DNA of 64,000 nucleotides from Pigmentiphaga aceris. Lineage in GTDB: Bacteria; Pseudomonadota; Gammaproteobacteria; Burkholderiales; Burkholderiaceae_B. The translations under genes and the position numbers were made by a program. The notes under the pieces were generated by a model. That model was not told the origin of the DNA and ran no database searches. It saw nothing but the letters and a program-made list of their open reading frames with translations. Within the stretch, counting starts at the first letter, position 1; each line of letters starts with the position of its first letter. The stretch lies in NCBI RefSeq assembly GCF_008119665.1, contig NZ_CP043046.1:5704001-5768000 (forward strand), written 5' to 3'. This document shows, one piece after another, positions 62,834 through 64,000 of this stretch.

Positions 62834-64000
62834 TGACCTCTGCTTCCATCGCATTCCCCACGCCCGTCGGCGCTCCCCACTTCGCTTATCGCAACGGAAC
62901 CCTGTACGCCGAAGACGTCGCGATCACCGGACTGGTCGAGCAGCTTGGTTCGCCGCTGTACGTGTATTCGCGCGCCGCATTGCGTGCCGCCTACGAGGCC
63001 TATCGCAGCGCCATCGGCACCCGCAACGTGCTGGTCTGTTATGGCATGAAGGCCAACTCGAACCTGGCCGTGCTGAAGGAATTCGCACGCATGGGCTCGG
63101 GTTTCGACATCGTGTCGGCCGGTGAATTGCGCCGCGTGCTGGCGGCTGGCGGCGATCCGGCCAAGGTCGTGTTCTCGGGCGTCGGCAAGACCGCTGCCGA
63201 GATGCGCGCGGGCCTGGAAGCCGGCGTGATGTGCTTCAACGTCGAATCGCTGCCCGAACTGTTGCGCCTGTCGGAAGTCGCCCACGAAATGGGCCAACGC
63301 GCGCCCGTGTCGCTGCGCGTCAACCCCGACGTCGATCCCGGCACGCACCCGTACATTTCCACCGGGCTGAAAGAAAACAAGTTCGGCATCGCCATCGATC
63401 AGGCCGTAGCGGCCTACCGCACGGCGGCTGCGCTGCCCGGTATCCGCGTGGTCGGGGTGGATTACCACATCGGTTCGCAGATCACGGAACTGTCGCCCTT
63501 CCTGGACGCGCTCGACAAGCTGCTCGACCTGGCCGACGAACTGAAAGCTGCCAACATCCATCTGGAACACCTGGATCTGGGCGGTGGCCTGGGCATCCGT
63601 TACGACAAGGAAACCACGGTCCCGGCCGCAACGCTGATCGATGCGCTGTTCGAACGCATCGAGGCACGCGGCTACGGCGACCGCAAGGTGGTGTTCGAGC
63701 CGGGCCGCTCGCTGGCCGGCAACGCAGGCATCCTGGTGACCCGTGTCGAATATCTGAAGACGACCGAAGTGAAGAACTTCGCGATTGTCGATGCGGCCAT
63801 GAACGACCTGATCCGCCCCACGCTGTATGACGCGTATCACGGCGTGCTGCCCGTCAGCCCGCGCGATGAAGCCTCACGCAAGTGGGACGTGGTCGGCCCG
63901 ATCTGCGAAAGCGGTGACTGGCTGGCCCGCGACCGTCGCATCGCCCTGCGCGAAGGTGACCTGCTGGCACTGGAATCGGCCGGTGCCTACGGCATGGTGA
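62833..64000 (+). CDS. lysA: Diaminopimelate decarboxylase LysA (3' end outside the window)
   Basis: The first 389 residues are inside the window. It decarboxylates meso-diaminopimelate to lysine with PLP. The PLP Lys is in [10 protein letters not shown], followed by [36 protein letters not shown] and EPGRS, and [11 protein letters not shown] near the end. The ATG overlaps the lptM stop. The remaining ~30 residues lie beyond base 64000. Confidence 0.92.
   Translation, partial: MTSASIAFPTPVGAPHFAYRNGTLYAEDVAITGLVEQLGSPLYVYSRAALRAAYEAYRSAIGTRNVLVCYGMKANSNLAVLKEFARMGSGFDIVSAGELRRVLAAGGDPAKVVFSGVGKTAAEMRAGLEAGVMCFNVESLPELLRLSEVAHEMGQRAPVSLRVNPDVDPGTHPYISTGLKENKFGIAIDQAVAAYRTAAALPGIRVVGVDYHIGSQITELSPFLDALDKLLDLADELKAANIHLEHLDLGGGLGIRYDKETTVPAATLIDALFERIEARGYGDRKVVFEPGRSLAGNAGILVTRVEYLKTTEVKNFAIVDAAMNDLIRPTLYDAYHGVLPVSPRDEASRKWDVVGPICESGDWLARDRRIALREGDLLALESAGAYGMV

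Overview
The window comes from a high-GC Gram-negative chromosome, most likely a Burkholderiales bacterium of the Alcaligenaceae (Bordetella/Achromobacter-like). I infer this from gene order (aroK-aroB-dgt beside a divergent mrcA, then cyaY and lptM-lysA), the phoB-phoR, serA and ilvA sequences, and a very large FAD/Fe-S dehydrogenase typical of that order. No database was searched.

Region 1 (1-15.6 kb) is the unusual part. Three DUF4214-type proteins that look like secreted, RTX-bearing S-layer or surface proteins lie on the minus strand (1-175 partial, 953-4464 with a frameshift, 7101-9371). Between two of them is a pair of cell-surface modification genes: a TPR protein fused to a LicD/fukutin-like phosphotransferase (5404-6834) and an IspD/TarI-like cytidylyltransferase (4643-5311). 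Upstream on the same strand are a FecR-domain protein, a TPR outer-membrane barrel protein, a CHASE2 class III nucleotide cyclase and a Crp-family regulator with a conserved cAMP pocket and CRP-type recognition helix. Perfect CRP-type palindromes (TGTGA-N6-TCACA) sit upstream of two of the three DUF4214 genes. My hypothesis is an envelope-sensing cAMP circuit that controls surface proteins modified by an alditol-phosphate or similar phospho-substituent.

Region 2 (15.7-24.9 kb) is mostly housekeeping: phoB-phoR, serA, a marR-MFS efflux pair, a YedE transporter with an exported rhodanese (reduced-sulfur uptake), and two proteins of unknown function.

Region 3 (25-33 kb) is a stress/accessory zone: hipBA with three operator-like repeats, the 1310-aa FAD/Fe-S dehydrogenase, then a small island with a gyrA 5'-end-like fragment, a Xre/MbcA-type antitoxin with a RES toxin, a decayed copy of an arsC-like 3' end, a HigA-like antitoxin without a visible toxin, and the intact arsC-like gene.

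Region 4 (33.2-47.5 kb) is catabolic: a MarR regulator, an orphan peptide-type ABC binding protein, MlrC, M20 amidohydrolase, amidase, MTA/SAH nucleosidase, a DMT exporter, an SDR, mannonate dehydratase, a DedA/YqaA-like protein and threonine dehydratase, with small unknown genes inserted among them.

Region 5 (47.5-53 kb) is copper handling: a DUF411 protein, a Tat-exported multicopper oxidase, the CopA ATPase, a CopZ chaperone and a CsoR repressor, with a clear CsoR-type operator before copA.

Region 6 (53-64 kb) has DUF2809 and two YcxB-like membrane proteins, an aldo/keto reductase, dgt (with a long proline-rich N-terminal extension), aroB, aroK, mrcA, cyaY, lptM and the start of lysA, which runs off the window.
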